Shown here piece by piece: positions 37,686 to 47,308 of a DNA stretch of 52,772 nucleotides. Positions within the stretch are counted from its first letter, which is position 1, and each line of letters starts with the position of its first letter. The position numbers and the translations under genes are program-made. Source of the stretch: Tritrichomonas foetus. Lineage: Eukaryota; Parabasalia; Tritrichomonadida; Tritrichomonadidae. The notes beneath the pieces were generated by a model. The model had not been told where the DNA came from and did no database searches. It saw only the letters and a program-made list of their open reading frames with translations. Where the stretch lies: NCBI GenBank assembly GCA_001839685.1, contig MLAK01000156.1, positions 55,208-107,979 of the forward strand, given 5' to 3'.

Positions 37686-38276
37686 ATGCTTCTTCTTATT
37701 TTTCTTCCATTCTTCATATTTTCGAAATCAAAAACCAGAACATCAAGTAAATCTATGCCGAATTTTGGACGGTGGCTGATGGGGTCAACAAGATCTCGAA
37801 AACTAAAAGAATCTACTATTAATCAGGCTTTAAAGAAGGTTCATTCTAAAAATAATGACCAGTCAAATGCAATACAATCTTTATACAATCAATTATTGCA
37901 ACTTGGATTAACTGATGAAGATTTTTTTGATGAAAAATCTGGTGAAAACAACGACTTTCTCGACTTCTTCAGGTGGCTAGGAACAGGTCGTAAAAATCCT
38001 CTCCCAAAAACAATATCCCAAAATGTGACAACTAACACAACATCAACTGCTCAACATGCACAATCATCTTCTCAGCCAACTTCTCAGCCGGAATTATCAC
38101 AACCAGTACAAGTACCACCACAGGAAGCAAAGCATCAAAGAAATGTACCAAAAAATCGTTTGCTAAAACATAAAAGTAATAATAAACATCACAGTAATCA
38201 AAGAAAGACGCACAATGAAGCAAAGAATCATCGAAACATGATATCTCGACATCAAACGCACCATAATCATCGTTAG
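37686..38276 (+). CDS. Small secreted or membrane-anchored basic protein
   Basis: The frame opens at 37629 without ATG; the first ATG is 37686, giving 196 residues beginning MLLLIFLPFFIFSKSKTR, a clear signal peptide or anchor. The middle has a helical part (~45-110, including QSLYNQLLQLGLTDEDFF and a repeated F(G)RWL.G motif: FGRWLMGSTRSRK and FRWLGTGRKN). The C-terminal third is Ser/Thr/Gln/Pro-rich and then very rich in His, Lys, Asn and Arg (KHKSNNKHHSNQRK). No known family. The His-rich tail may bind metal or anions (inference). Confidence 0.65.
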   Translation: MLLLIFLPFFIFSKSKTRTSSKSMPNFGRWLMGSTRSRKLKESTINQALKKVHSKNNDQSNAIQSLYNQLLQLGLTDEDFFDEKSGENNDFLDFFRWLGTGRKNPLPKTISQNVTTNTTSTAQHAQSSSQPTSQPELSQPVQVPPQEAKHQRNVPKNRLLKHKSNNKHHSNQRKTHNEAKNHRNMISRHQTHHNHR

Positions 38277-38340
38277 CTAAATTATTTTAATTACCTTCAT
38301 CATTTTATGACTATCTTCTTTTTTTTACAACAAAATTTAT

Positions 38341-38398
38341 TCTTGTTATGAATGAATTATTCTTGTTATGAATGAATTATTCTTGTTATGAATGAACC
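38341..38398 (+). repeat. 20-bp tandem repeat, 3 copies
   Basis: The unit TCTTGTTATGAATGAATTAT is repeated three times (last copy incomplete), 65 bp after the stop codon of the small secreted protein gene. Confidence 0.9.
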
Positions 38399-38508
38399 CT
38401 GAGTGAACTTTATCTTTGGCAATGATAGTGAATGATAGATTTCAAAACCCTGATAGTTATTTTAAAGTTTTATTCAAAAATATAAAACTTTTTATATATC
38501 ATTTTTAT

Positions 38509-39399
38509 TCATAATAACAGTTTAAGTAGATTTTGTGTGATTTTAGGGTTTCCACAAAAATCCCCACCCCTTGAGAAATCAGCAGTATCACCAAATATTC
38601 CAGAATACAATGGATTTAATCCTCCACTCATAATCGAACTTCCATAGAAGCAATTTTGGGAAACAGGGTCAAAAATATAGCTCGGAATCCCTCGAAGCAC
38701 GGTGATTAGCCATCCTGCTGGATTTCCGATTTGGTATCCAAAATGTTGTGCATTCAATGCTTCAATCACATCTTTTATTGAAGGGTCTGTTAACACTTTC
38801 ATTTTATACATATTTGAATTTACGCAAGAAATGTGTCTTGGTATTGAAAAAGACACAAATTCATTATTAGAATGAATTTGAATTTTTTTCATGAAGATTT
38901 CTTCACTTATATTCAATGTATAATGCAACAGAATGTGATAGGCAGCAGGACCAAGATATTCAGTTAATCTATAAATTGCAGGATTTAATAAAAGTGGCTT
39001 TAAAATTGGTGGCATTTCTGCTGCAAAACTCACATTTGCTTGAAGTTGTGTTTCATTGAAACACAGTGGGAAACTAACAGCATGGTTTAGTTTTTTCACT
39101 CGAATGCTTATCGAAGGATCCCTCACCATTTTCGTTTTCTCCATTGATTGCGAATACATGATAGGAATCGAATCAGTTGCTAAAGCAATCATGACAGAAT
39201 ATAGTCTTAACAAAGCTTGATTAGGATGAAAATTACTATAAGTGCTATAACTTATGGTATAATTTCTTTTTCGTTTTAATAAAATTTGAAGTTTTTCTAC
39301 GCCTTCTTCAAGATCTTGGCAAGTATACCCTATCCCTGTTCTGTTACAATTTTCACGATTGATAAAAGGTAAAAAAATTGATAAAAAGAAACATATCAT
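38509..39399 (-). CDS. Secreted/ER-Golgi protein, fucosyltransferase-like (tentative)
   Basis: 296 residues from ATG 39397-39399; the first ~14 residues (MICFFLSIFLPFIN) are a signal peptide or short anchor. NPAIYRLTEYLGPAAYHILLHYTLNIS lies mid-protein. Several NxT/S sites and paired Cys suggest passage through the secretory pathway. The N-terminal HPNQALLRLYSVMIALATDSIPIMYS resembles the opening motif of GT-B fucosyltransferases (G.GNQ...A.AL...), and the C-terminal YQIGNPAGWLITVLRGIPSYIF resembles the nucleotide-sugar-binding end of GT37/GT23-type enzymes (STFGYVA..L.G..P..L). The assignment rests on pattern only, and the usual HxR motif is not evident. Confidence 0.55.
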   Translation of the reverse strand: MICFFLSIFLPFINRENCNRTGIGYTCQDLEEGVEKLQILLKRKRNYTISYSTYSNFHPNQALLRLYSVMIALATDSIPIMYSQSMEKTKMVRDPSISIRVKKLNHAVSFPLCFNETQLQANVSFAAEMPPILKPLLLNPAIYRLTEYLGPAAYHILLHYTLNISEEIFMKKIQIHSNNEFVSFSIPRHISCVNSNMYKMKVLTDPSIKDVIEALNAQHFGYQIGNPAGWLITVLRGIPSYIFDPVSQNCFYGSSIMSGGLNPLYSGIFGDTADFSRGGDFCGNPKITQNLLKLLL

Positions 39400-39641
39400 A
39401 ATTGTTTTTCATATCATAAGTCATTACATCATGATTTATTGGAGATACTCCCTGATTTCATTTATCTCAACATAAACTATTCAAATTACATCGTCAATCA
39501 AATTAAAAATCCGACCAATTATAAATCAAAGGTGAAAATAAGACAATTCATGGGGAATCACTAACGGTTAAAAAAAGATGATGAAACGGGATGAAGAAAA
39601 AAAAGAGAGTTTAAATTAACCTGTGAAGGTGTTAGAATTGT

Positions 39642-40364
39642 TTACTTGGCATCACCTTGTTCTTCTGTCCAGAGAGCAACGTTATCCTTTAAGAGTTGGA
39701 GGATAAGTGTAGCTTCTGAATATTCGTCTTCACCAAGTTCATCAAGAAGATCAACAGCCTCCTTGAATGATTTGTCGGCAAGATCGATAGCTTCTTGCTT
39801 TTGGCCGATGATTTCGTAAAGGAAAACTGAGTAGTTGAGGGCAAGACCGAGGTATGATGGGTTGGCCTTTGTTAATTCGGCTGTAGCGATGTTCATAGCA
39901 GCTTCGTAGCTGGCCTTAGCCTTGTCTGATCCGTCCTTGCGGTCTGATTCTGGTTTGAATTCAACTGAATAACGGTAGTAGTCGGCCTTGAGTTTTTCAT
40001 AGAAAACCTTTGTGGCGGCATCATCGGCAGCTGGGAGGAGCTTGGAGTCGGTGAGTTGGATGAGTTCGTTGCAGTGATCATCAAGTTCCTTGACAAGCCT
40101 GTTCTTGAGATCGGTAAGCTTGGAAACACGTTCTGGGATGGCCTTGATGCTCTCGTCTTCGAGGAAAGCGTTGACTGTACGGAGGGCGCTACGGGAGGAT
40201 CCAGTGAGGGCTTTGTAGGCGACTGAGAGGAGATTGCGCTCGTCGGCTGAAAGCTTTGGATCAGAATTAATGATAACGTCAAGATGAGCGATGACATCCT
40301 GGTAGCGTTCTGCCTGGTCGGCAACACGTGCCATGAAGAACTTAAGATCACGTTCTGTAGACAT
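39642..40364 (-). CDS. 14-3-3 protein
   Basis: 240 residues from ATG 40362-40364. The family pattern runs the whole length: RDLKFFMARVADQAERYQDVIAHL, ADERNLLSVAYKALTGSSRSALR (with the phosphopeptide-binding basic residues), VFYEKLKADYYRYSVEF (the KxKxDYYRYxxE motif), NPSYLGLALNYSVFLYEI and a C-terminal SEATLILQLLKDNVALWTEE. 14-3-3 dimers bind phosphorylated Ser/Thr in partner proteins and act in signalling and the cell cycle. Codon choice is visibly richer in C and G than in the neighbours, as expected for a highly expressed gene. A palindrome lies just upstream. Confidence 0.98.
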   Translation of the reverse strand: MSTERDLKFFMARVADQAERYQDVIAHLDVIINSDPKLSADERNLLSVAYKALTGSSRSALRTVNAFLEDESIKAIPERVSKLTDLKNRLVKELDDHCNELIQLTDSKLLPAADDAATKVFYEKLKADYYRYSVEFKPESDRKDGSDKAKASYEAAMNIATAELTKANPSYLGLALNYSVFLYEIIGQKQEAIDLADKSFKEAVDLLDELGEDEYSEATLILQLLKDNVALWTEEQGDAK

Positions 40365-41109
40365 CAATAAAGTATAGAGCCAGCTAAAGTTCTCAAAATT
40401 GAGAACAAATAATGGACCGTTTGAAAAGTGTTTATTTTCGGTCGATTACCTTCAAAAAGCTATTTTCACACACCCAAAAATACACAAAAAGTTAATTAGC
40501 TATTTCACTCTCAATATATTTTGACGTAAACAATCCGAGTTTTCACCATTTAACCGTGAACAACCGTCAATTTGTGCAATTGAATTGTTTTTCTTGATTT
40601 ATTTGAAATTTTGAATGCATTTTTCTCGATTTTTGATTCGATTTTCGAATCAAGATCAAACTTTTTCAGAATTCACTTTCATATCAGCTTTTTAAAAAGT
40701 TGTCGATTGTTTTTTTTTACCTATCAAAACAATTGAAAAGCATTTTTTTTTTGTTCTTTTTATTGAAAAAGCTTACTAACGTTTTAAACGGCCCCCGCAA
40801 AAAAGAACCTTTCGAAAGTCACCGTTATTTGTGAAAGTTGGTAAATGAAAGATATTATTTCGTTATGTTCGAAGTATTTCTCATAATACAATGATTAAAT
40901 AATAATTCATTCAAAATTCCACATCCTTCATAATTTGTATCTAACATCACTCAATTGATAATTAGAAATAATGAGTATTAACAAGCTGAATAATGATGGA
41001 TGCTCAATTTAATCTATTTTATTACAATATTCACGAAATAATAAGAGATTTTAATATCGTAAAAAAATGAAACTTTTGAAAAATAAATATTAATACTTAA
41101 ATTTTTATT
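40365..41109. other. Intergenic region upstream of 14-3-3
   Basis: 745 bp of AT-rich DNA between the 14-3-3 start and the formin 3' end. Apart from the palindrome at 40389-40406 and a few T runs I see no structured feature. Confidence 0.5.
40389..40406. promoter_or_regulatory. Perfect palindrome GTTCTCAA-AA-TTGAGAAC
   Basis: 8-bp arms around an AA centre, about 25 bp upstream of the 14-3-3 start codon, where a promoter element would lie. It could be a protein-binding site; function is inferred from place only. Confidence 0.45.
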
Positions 41110-44100
41110 TCATTTCTTTCCGAATCTAGCAAAAGCAGCTTGTAAATCACTCTGTGCTGGCTGAGCTGCAGCAGCTGGGCGTTCAATCTTTCTTAATTGG
41201 ACAGGTCCTGCTTGGAGATTCTTCATCAATTCATCGAGAACACCTCTCTGTGCGTCTCCACCGCCGATTTGGATACCACCGGCCTTCTTCGGTCCAGAAG
41301 CAGCTCTCTGTGCAGCCTTTTGTTCTGCAAGCTTTCTCTGTTCGTTTTGATCCTTTGCCTGTCTGAGTGAATCTGCAAGATGGAGGAAAATTCCAAAGAA
41401 ATCAGCCATTGGAAGTTTATCTGGTTCTTCGCCATAAGCAGATACAAGTTTCTTATAGTCTTCATCGATTTCATTAAAGACTTTTCCAGGTTTATTGATT
41501 CTGTCTGCATTTTCACCTTTGAACTTGTTGAATTGTGGATATAAGTTGGATGGTTTAGCATCAAGAACAAGTTTTTCGGCCTGTGGCATTGCTTTATCTA
41601 AGCGATTGAATGTCATTTCCATTTGTTTGAAGTCCTTTCTGATTGTTTCAACATCATAGGTAAGGCATTTCTTAAGGATGTTGAGTTCTTCCCAAAGTTG
41701 GTCAACTGGGAATTGTTCAGCGAGGAAATGAACAAGTAAGAAACCTGGCTTAACTGTTCGAATTTCTCGAACTTTATCAAGGAAATCAAGTTTGAAACCA
41801 TAGGCACCACCACGATTTGTACCACCATTGATGAAGTTACCAATTCTAAGAAGAAGGGAAAGAAGTTCTCTAAGTTTTGGTGATGTATTGATGGCTTTAA
41901 TTCCTCCTTTGATTGTATTGATTGGTTCTTCAATGTCGCCCATTTGAGTTTCAAATGTCTTTTTCAGATAGAGGAAGTCAACATGAAGATTAAGAAGTTT
42001 AACTTTGGATACTGCAAGGACGAATTGCTCTGCTTTTCCAAGAAGGTTTGGATCACCATCATAGGCTTCAACTGCACCAATTTCTTCAGGTGTTGGTAAG
42101 TTTGCTTTCAAGGCAGAAAGCTCATCTTCAGTGATTGCATCATCCAAACGACGAATTTGGTCAGCAACTTCATTATGTGGTCTTCTGAATCTGGAGACCA
42201 TGATAGAGATTGATTTGGAGCGGTTTGAATCGAGAATTTCAACAAGTTTTGGCTTGGGTGGAGCGGCATCAGCTGCAGCTGCTTTCTGAGGCTTAGCTGG
42301 CTCGTTTTGTACAAAGAGATCCATGAGGGCATCTTGATCAAACACAGCCTTGGTATCATCGATGTCTTTCCAAAGTGTCTTTTCGCTTTGTACATCTGGG
42401 ATCTTTTGCCAGTAGAGTGCTCTGAGTGGCTTTGGTGGCTTTGGATTTGGTTTCTTTGGTGGACCAGCTGGTGGTGGGGGTGGCATTCCTGGTGCTCCTG
42501 GTGGTGGAGGTGGTGCACCTGGTGGTGGGGGTGGGGGTGGAGGCATTCCTGGGGCACCTGGAGGAGGAGGAGGAGGAGGCGGTGGGGGTGCACCCGGTGG
42601 TGGGGGTGGAGGAGGAGGAGGTGCTCCTGGAGGAGGAGGAGGTGGTGGAGGTGGTGCTCCTGGAGGAGGAGGTGGTGGTGGTGGTGCTCCTCCACCTGAT
42701 GCTGCAGCTGCTTGAGCGCTGGAAAGTTGGGCTTTCAAATCAGAAATTTCACGATCACGTTGTTCTAAAATTTCACCCATTTTAGCCAATTTGGCTGCTG
42801 CTTCTGGGTCTGAGCCTGCTGATGAGCCATCGGTTGAAGGAGCAGCAACAACTGCTGGAGCTGGTCCTGGTGATGCTCCTTGGCGCTTAAGCTCTTCAAT
42901 TTGAGAATTAAGTTGATTTACGAGTTGAACTTGTTGGTCTTTTTGTTCAATTGCAAGTCTGCATGATGTCTTTAAGCCATCGAGTTGGTCATTTACTTGT
43001 TTGAGTTTGGCTTCATAGTCGTTGATGATACTTTGAAGTGCAAGTGAATCTTGAGCTTTGCTTGGTTCATGTTCTTTCGGTGAAGATTCTGTATCTTTCG
43101 AAGGTTGGCCAGGAATAGGCAGTCCAGCTGAAGAAGCTTCAGAAACCATTTCCATAACCGGCTGTGTACCAAGATCAGCGCCAGTTGCAAACATGTTCTT
43201 TGCGAGTTCTGACATGATGTGATTATCTGGCTCGAGGCGGAGTTTTATTGCGCGCTTGAGGTCGCGGGCAAGATCGAAGGCTTGCATGTACTTGTCTGGA
43301 TGTCCAGCAGCAGCATTGATACGAATTATATTGGTAATGTTGTAAATATAATTCATTAATGTCTTGAACACTGGTGGGTATTTGTATGAAAGATCAAGAA
43401 GACCAATTGTAACATTGTACATAGCATAGTTTGGTTCGCATGCATTACAGAGTGCCTTGAAGATTGTTCTCTTGTTGAATGGATTGATTGTCTTATTCGG
43501 GAAAACCGATTTGATGCATTTCAAATCTTCTTGGAAAGATTCGATGAATGATGAAATGGCAATAGGTGGATCTTTGATAGTCTTTAAGGAATCAATCACG
43601 TTGCAACGATCTAATTCGAGAGCCCAATCGACATGTAAGCTTTGCCTGTCACCTTCTTGCAAGACCATGAAAAGGGCGCTGAGGAAAGAGGCAAGTGATG
43701 CCTTGAAATTGGCCGTCTTGTTTTCAAGAATTGCATGAGAGATGATTTTCCAGCCTCGGTGACCACGATGAAGGCGACGAATTGAGTCTAAAAGGATTTT
43801 GAGAACCTTTGTTTGTTTGCGAGTTGATTGGTCGGTGAAGATGAAAGCCAGAATGATTTCAAGAACTGTCTCAACCGTACGCGGAACTGGCGGGAAAATC
43901 GAACCAATAATTGTTGGAAGAGCGCTTGTGAATTTGGTTATGAGTTTAACACCATCGACTGAATTGACAATATAACGAAGACAAATTAAAACATCAAGTA
44001 AAATTTGACCTTCTCCTGTGGTCATGTCTTCAAATCCGCTGAGTTTCCCTTCGAGCATTGATAAAACGGAAAGCAGGAAAAGATGACCGTTGACATTGAA

Positions 44101-44457
44101 GAATCTCGTGCTCCATGTAATACGCGATGAAGAAAGGTTGACTCCGACTGATTCGAGGGTTTTATGCGTGACACCTTTTCGCAATTCTTTGAGGAGATGC
44201 TCAGGTGCTGCGGTTTGACTGTCGCGGAGATGCTGCATTTTGATGAATTCCCATTTGGCTGTAATAGTCTTGGCTTCGAGTGGTTCACGCTTCTCGCCGT
44301 GAAGATCCAAGTCATCTAACAATTCTTTCATCATCGAAAGGACTTGGTCGTCTGGGGGTTGTTCAGTTGGAAGTTCAGATGTAATGAACATTTCAATGGG
44401 GGCTTCAGCTGGTTTTACATCCTCAGGTGAAGCTGCAGTGGGCCTGCTCTTTTTCAT
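41110..44457 (-). CDS. Formin (GBD/FH3, FH1, FH2)
   Basis: The frame opens at a TTG at 44574. I favour ATG 44457 (MKKSRPTAAS; 1115 residues), with ATG 44532 as the alternative. Residues ~30-420 form a GBD/FH3 armadillo-type region (LDVLICLRYIVNSVDGV; LYFTDQST-like helices). A coiled coil covers ~480-560. The FH1 domain (~586-672) has at least five polyproline runs (5-10 Pro each, separated by GA), which bind profilin-actin. The FH2 domain (~690-1085) contains PLRALYWQKI, LDSNRSKSISIMVSRF, LRIGNFINGGTNRGGAYGFKLDFLDKV and LLVHFLAEQFP. FH2 dimers nucleate and elongate actin filaments. The layout is that of Rho-regulated diaphanous-type formins. Codon use is biased, suggesting good expression. 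Confidence 0.97.
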   Translation of the reverse strand: MKKSRPTAASPEDVKPAEAPIEMFITSELPTEQPPDDQVLSMMKELLDDLDLHGEKREPLEAKTITAKWEFIKMQHLRDSQTAAPEHLLKELRKGVTHKTLESVGVNLSSSRITWSTRFFNVNGHLFLLSVLSMLEGKLSGFEDMTTGEGQILLDVLICLRYIVNSVDGVKLITKFTSALPTIIGSIFPPVPRTVETVLEIILAFIFTDQSTRKQTKVLKILLDSIRRLHRGHRGWKIISHAILENKTANFKASLASFLSALFMVLQEGDRQSLHVDWALELDRCNVIDSLKTIKDPPIAISSFIESFQEDLKCIKSVFPNKTINPFNKRTIFKALCNACEPNYAMYNVTIGLLDLSYKYPPVFKTLMNYIYNITNIIRINAAAGHPDKYMQAFDLARDLKRAIKLRLEPDNHIMSELAKNMFATGADLGTQPVMEMVSEASSAGLPIPGQPSKDTESSPKEHEPSKAQDSLALQSIINDYEAKLKQVNDQLDGLKTSCRLAIEQKDQQVQLVNQLNSQIEELKRQGASPGPAPAVVAAPSTDGSSAGSDPEAAAKLAKMGEILEQRDREISDLKAQLSSAQAAAASGGGAPPPPPPPPGAPPPPPPPPPGAPPPPPPPPPGAPPPPPPPPPPGAPGMPPPPPPPPGAPPPPPGAPGMPPPPPAGPPKKPNPKPPKPLRALYWQKIPDVQSEKTLWKDIDDTKAVFDQDALMDLFVQNEPAKPQKAAAADAAPPKPKLVEILDSNRSKSISIMVSRFRRPHNEVADQIRRLDDAITEDELSALKANLPTPEEIGAVEAYDGDPNLLGKAEQFVLAVSKVKLLNLHVDFLYLKKTFETQMGDIEEPINTIKGGIKAINTSPKLRELLSLLLRIGNFINGGTNRGGAYGFKLDFLDKVREIRTVKPGFLLVHFLAEQFPVDQLWEELNILKKCLTYDVETIRKDFKQMEMTFNRLDKAMPQAEKLVLDAKPSNLYPQFNKFKGENADRINKPGKVFNEIDEDYKKLVSAYGEEPDKLPMADFFGIFLHLADSLRQAKDQNEQRKLAEQKAAQRAASGPKKAGGIQIGGGDAQRGVLDELMKNLQAGPVQLRKIERPAAAAQPAQSDLQAAFARFGKK

Positions 44458-44768
44458 TGAATCGATTAGATTTTTGTGAGCAAATGGAAGTGCTATTTTT
44501 TTGAATTGATGATTTTGAATGAAAACTTTCATTAAGAGAAATATTTTTAAATGATTTGGTGAAATTGCACACAAAAATATTGTGGGATTATTGAAAAAGT
44601 ACTATCATTGAATATATCTGAATAATCGCCAAATTTATAAGTTGACTTCGCAAAGTATTGAATTGAATAAAACATATTCAAAAAAGTTTCTAATCGTATT
44701 CAATAATTAAAATTCATTTAGAAAATCTTTCACACATTCTCCTCACTAAATATATTTCACCATTTTTA
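44458..44768. other. Intergenic region upstream of formin
   Basis: AT-rich, includes the formin leader and promoter. The formin frame stays open here to 44574 but without a convincing start besides ATG 44532. Confidence 0.45.
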
Positions 44769-45020
44769 TCAGTATTTCACCATTTTTGAGCGGTTAAGAC
44801 CAACAGAATTCTTTTTACTCGTGGTTTGATCAATCCTCGACCACAAACAGAAGCCGTCGAAGGACTTTCTTAAATACAGATCGATATCTACAAAATCAAC
44901 AACAATTGGCTCACCTATACTCAAATAATAAATGGGCTTTTTTTTTGGAATCAGCTGAAATCCTGCCATTCTATCGAGAAATGAATCACCGCACATTATT
45001 CGACTCCAGCTAGTGACCAT
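44769..45020 (-). CDS. Orphan 83-aa ORF, doubtful
   Basis: ATG at 45018-45020, stop at 44769. The product mixes hydrophobic and charged residues (YYLSIGEPIVVDFVDIDLYL) and reads more like a protein fragment than random AT-rich frame. No start context, domain or family is recognised. It could be a remnant of a larger gene or a chance ORF. Confidence 0.3.
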   Translation of the reverse strand: MVTSWSRIMCGDSFLDRMAGFQLIPKKKPIYYLSIGEPIVVDFVDIDLYLRKSFDGFCLWSRIDQTTSKKNSVGLNRSKMVKY

Positions 45021-45180
45021 TTTTAGTTTCTAGATTTTTTTTTACTTCAAACTTTTGAATATTGCTTATAATTTCACAGAAGGCTTTGTTATAGGTATTA
45101 TTTAATGGATGGAAAATATTTCATGACTATTCTTCATATTTTAAATAAAGTTCAATACCTGGATATGATTTCTAGAAATA

Positions 45181-45534
45181 ATGTCGAGCAAATTAAGTGT
45201 TTTCTATAATATAATTTCTGACATTGAAGCAAAAACATTAAAAAGTCCACCATTCGTTATGATGAAGACCATTGTTAATACAATATCTTTAGTTGATAGT
45301 TTATTCGAAGATGATGATATTTCTTGCCAAGCAACTTCTTCATTACTTATGGCTATAGCATTCAAAACAAAAATGGAACAAAATATTGTTCAATCCAAAA
45401 TAAAAAAAAGATTTACTATTACAATTATAATGTATGGACCAATTTTATGTGGTTTAGTTGGAACAAAAAATCAATTCTTCGAAGCTTCTGATACAATTAT
45501 TGATGAAGGAGTGATTTGGTCCTCAATGTGTTGA
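45181..45534 (+). CDS. Orphan 117-aa ORF, doubtful
   Basis: ATG 45181 to TGA 45534. The sequence has protein-like hydrophobic helices (MMKTIVNTISLVDSLF; FTITIIMYGPILCGLVG) and acidic loops, and could be a helical-repeat fragment. It is surrounded by gene-poor DNA. I do not recognise it; a gene remnant is as likely as a real small gene. Confidence 0.35.
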   Translation: MSSKLSVFYNIISDIEAKTLKSPPFVMMKTIVNTISLVDSLFEDDDISCQATSSLLMAIAFKTKMEQNIVQSKIKKRFTITIIMYGPILCGLVGTKNQFFEASDTIIDEGVIWSSMC

Positions 45535-47308
45535 ATAATTTACACAAGCATTTTCTAACATTTTATAGTTAATGAAATCAAAAGCCATCCTATTATAATA
45601 GAACGAAGAAGAAGAGGAAGTGGAAAAAAGAAAGAAAGAAAAGAAATGTTTACCAGTTGTGAATCACAACTTGTGATGAGAAAATGATGAAATGTCAAAA
45701 AAAAATTTGTTTGGTTCTGCATTTTTCCAGCATGAACAAATCATCAAAAACTCCATAAATTTTTGAATAATTAGTGGAAATGCACTCAGTGAAGGATGAA
45801 TAATATCATTCGATTTGCTTCATCCATATTCTTCGCGTGATAGTGGCGGTAGTGTATATCTTCATCAGTTGTACAAACTTGAATCGTTGTAGGCAGATTA
45901 AATGGCTACAAATTCATAAATGAATCTTCTCGATGAAATACCTCTTTGATAGCTTTTGAAATAAGTCAAAACGTTTTTTATCCAACTCCAATACATTTTG
46001 TTAATTGTTTTGAATCAAGAAACTCGTTTAAATAAATTTGATTGATCGTCAATTAATAAATGACTTTTTTTAATATTGGACTTTGTATTAATATTGAACT
46101 ATGTATTGATATAGTATAGATGCAATCAGATGCGGTCGTGAGTGAGATAATTTTTCCAAAAAAAATTTTTTGGTATTTTCGTTTTAATATACTTTTTATA
46201 AAAGGAAATTCATATAGAAATTTTAATGAGTTGATATGAAGCAAGGATTGATGATGAACGAATCAGAACGAAAGAAAATCATTTTCAATTTTCGAAAAAG
46301 CAAATTGAATGAACATTGAACAATGAGGTTTGGATTTGAATGAATTATAAAAATCAATACAAACCTTCGTAATAGGAACACGGCTTTTTTGAGTACTACT
46401 CATTGAGTACTTTTCAAATTGAATGGGTATTTTTTGAGTACTCAATAAATAAAATGAGTAATCAAAAGAGCATGACCCCCTACCCATGGATATTTTTGAA
46501 ATCTCAAAATTATTTTTTGTTTGACTTATAAATGTTTGGATGATGATTATTTTGTGAAATTTTATGTAACTCGGTTTCTGGATCCAGAAACAGATCTGAT
46601 ATCTCAAAATTAGTGATAAAATCATTAGGTATGGTGAAAATTCATATAACATTACTTTCATTCTCAATTATTATCAGGATAAACATGGGATAAAGAAAAT
46701 ACACACAACATGATATGCATTAACTGTTCCAAGCATTTTATAAATGTTTAAATACTTAGTAAAAATTTGAACAACTTTTAGAAGAATGGAACAGCTGGCA
46801 AAATTCTTAAATTACCAATTGGGCGCACATGTTCGAATAAAACCCCGGAATATTTTTTTTCAAAAATATAATAAAAGGAAAAATTAAAAATAGGAATTCT
46901 TTAATGTATTGTTAGATTTTCATTTTCTTATAGGGAATTAAATAATTATTAAGGTTCGTTGGGGTGAGTAAAATCATTTGTCTCAGCAAATCTATTGGCT
47001 TGGCAACTTGTGAAAGACTGGACATTGAATTTTTATCATGATACATTTTTCATCGTTATGAATTTACGATCATTCACGTAATAAGCTTTTTCCTAAAATT
47101 CCCAAAATTTTCCAAAAAATTCTCAGAAGCTAACCAGAGAATATTTTTAAGAAAGTGAGGAAGCTTATATCACTGCTAATTTTATATCATTGTGAATTTA
47201 TAGTCATTGTGAAATCTTTATTGTTGTTGATTTTTTGATAAAAACAAATTCTATTTCTTAATTATTTCATTGTATCGAAATTTTGTGTCTTTTGATGCTA
47301 TTGTTCAC
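45535..47308. other. Gene-poor AT-rich region
   Basis: About 1.8 kb without a convincing gene. An ORF at 46263-46667 (-) is unconvincing. A palindrome GTTGTGAATCACAAC lies near 45657, and several GAGTACT words cluster at 46394-46443. It flanks a transposase gene and may hold its left end, but no terminal repeat was found. Confidence 0.5.

Noticed and set aside
42307..42785. Plus-strand ORFs encoding Trp/Gly/Arg- or Val/Glu-rich proteins
   Set aside because: They are the antisense of the polyproline FH1 region of the formin gene.
46263..46667. 134-codon minus-strand ORF
   Set aside because: Composition and lack of any motif fit random AT-rich DNA with a chance open frame.
46826..46850. GTTCGAATAAAACCCC as a tRNA T-loop
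   Set aside because: No matching acceptor, D or anticodon stems around it.
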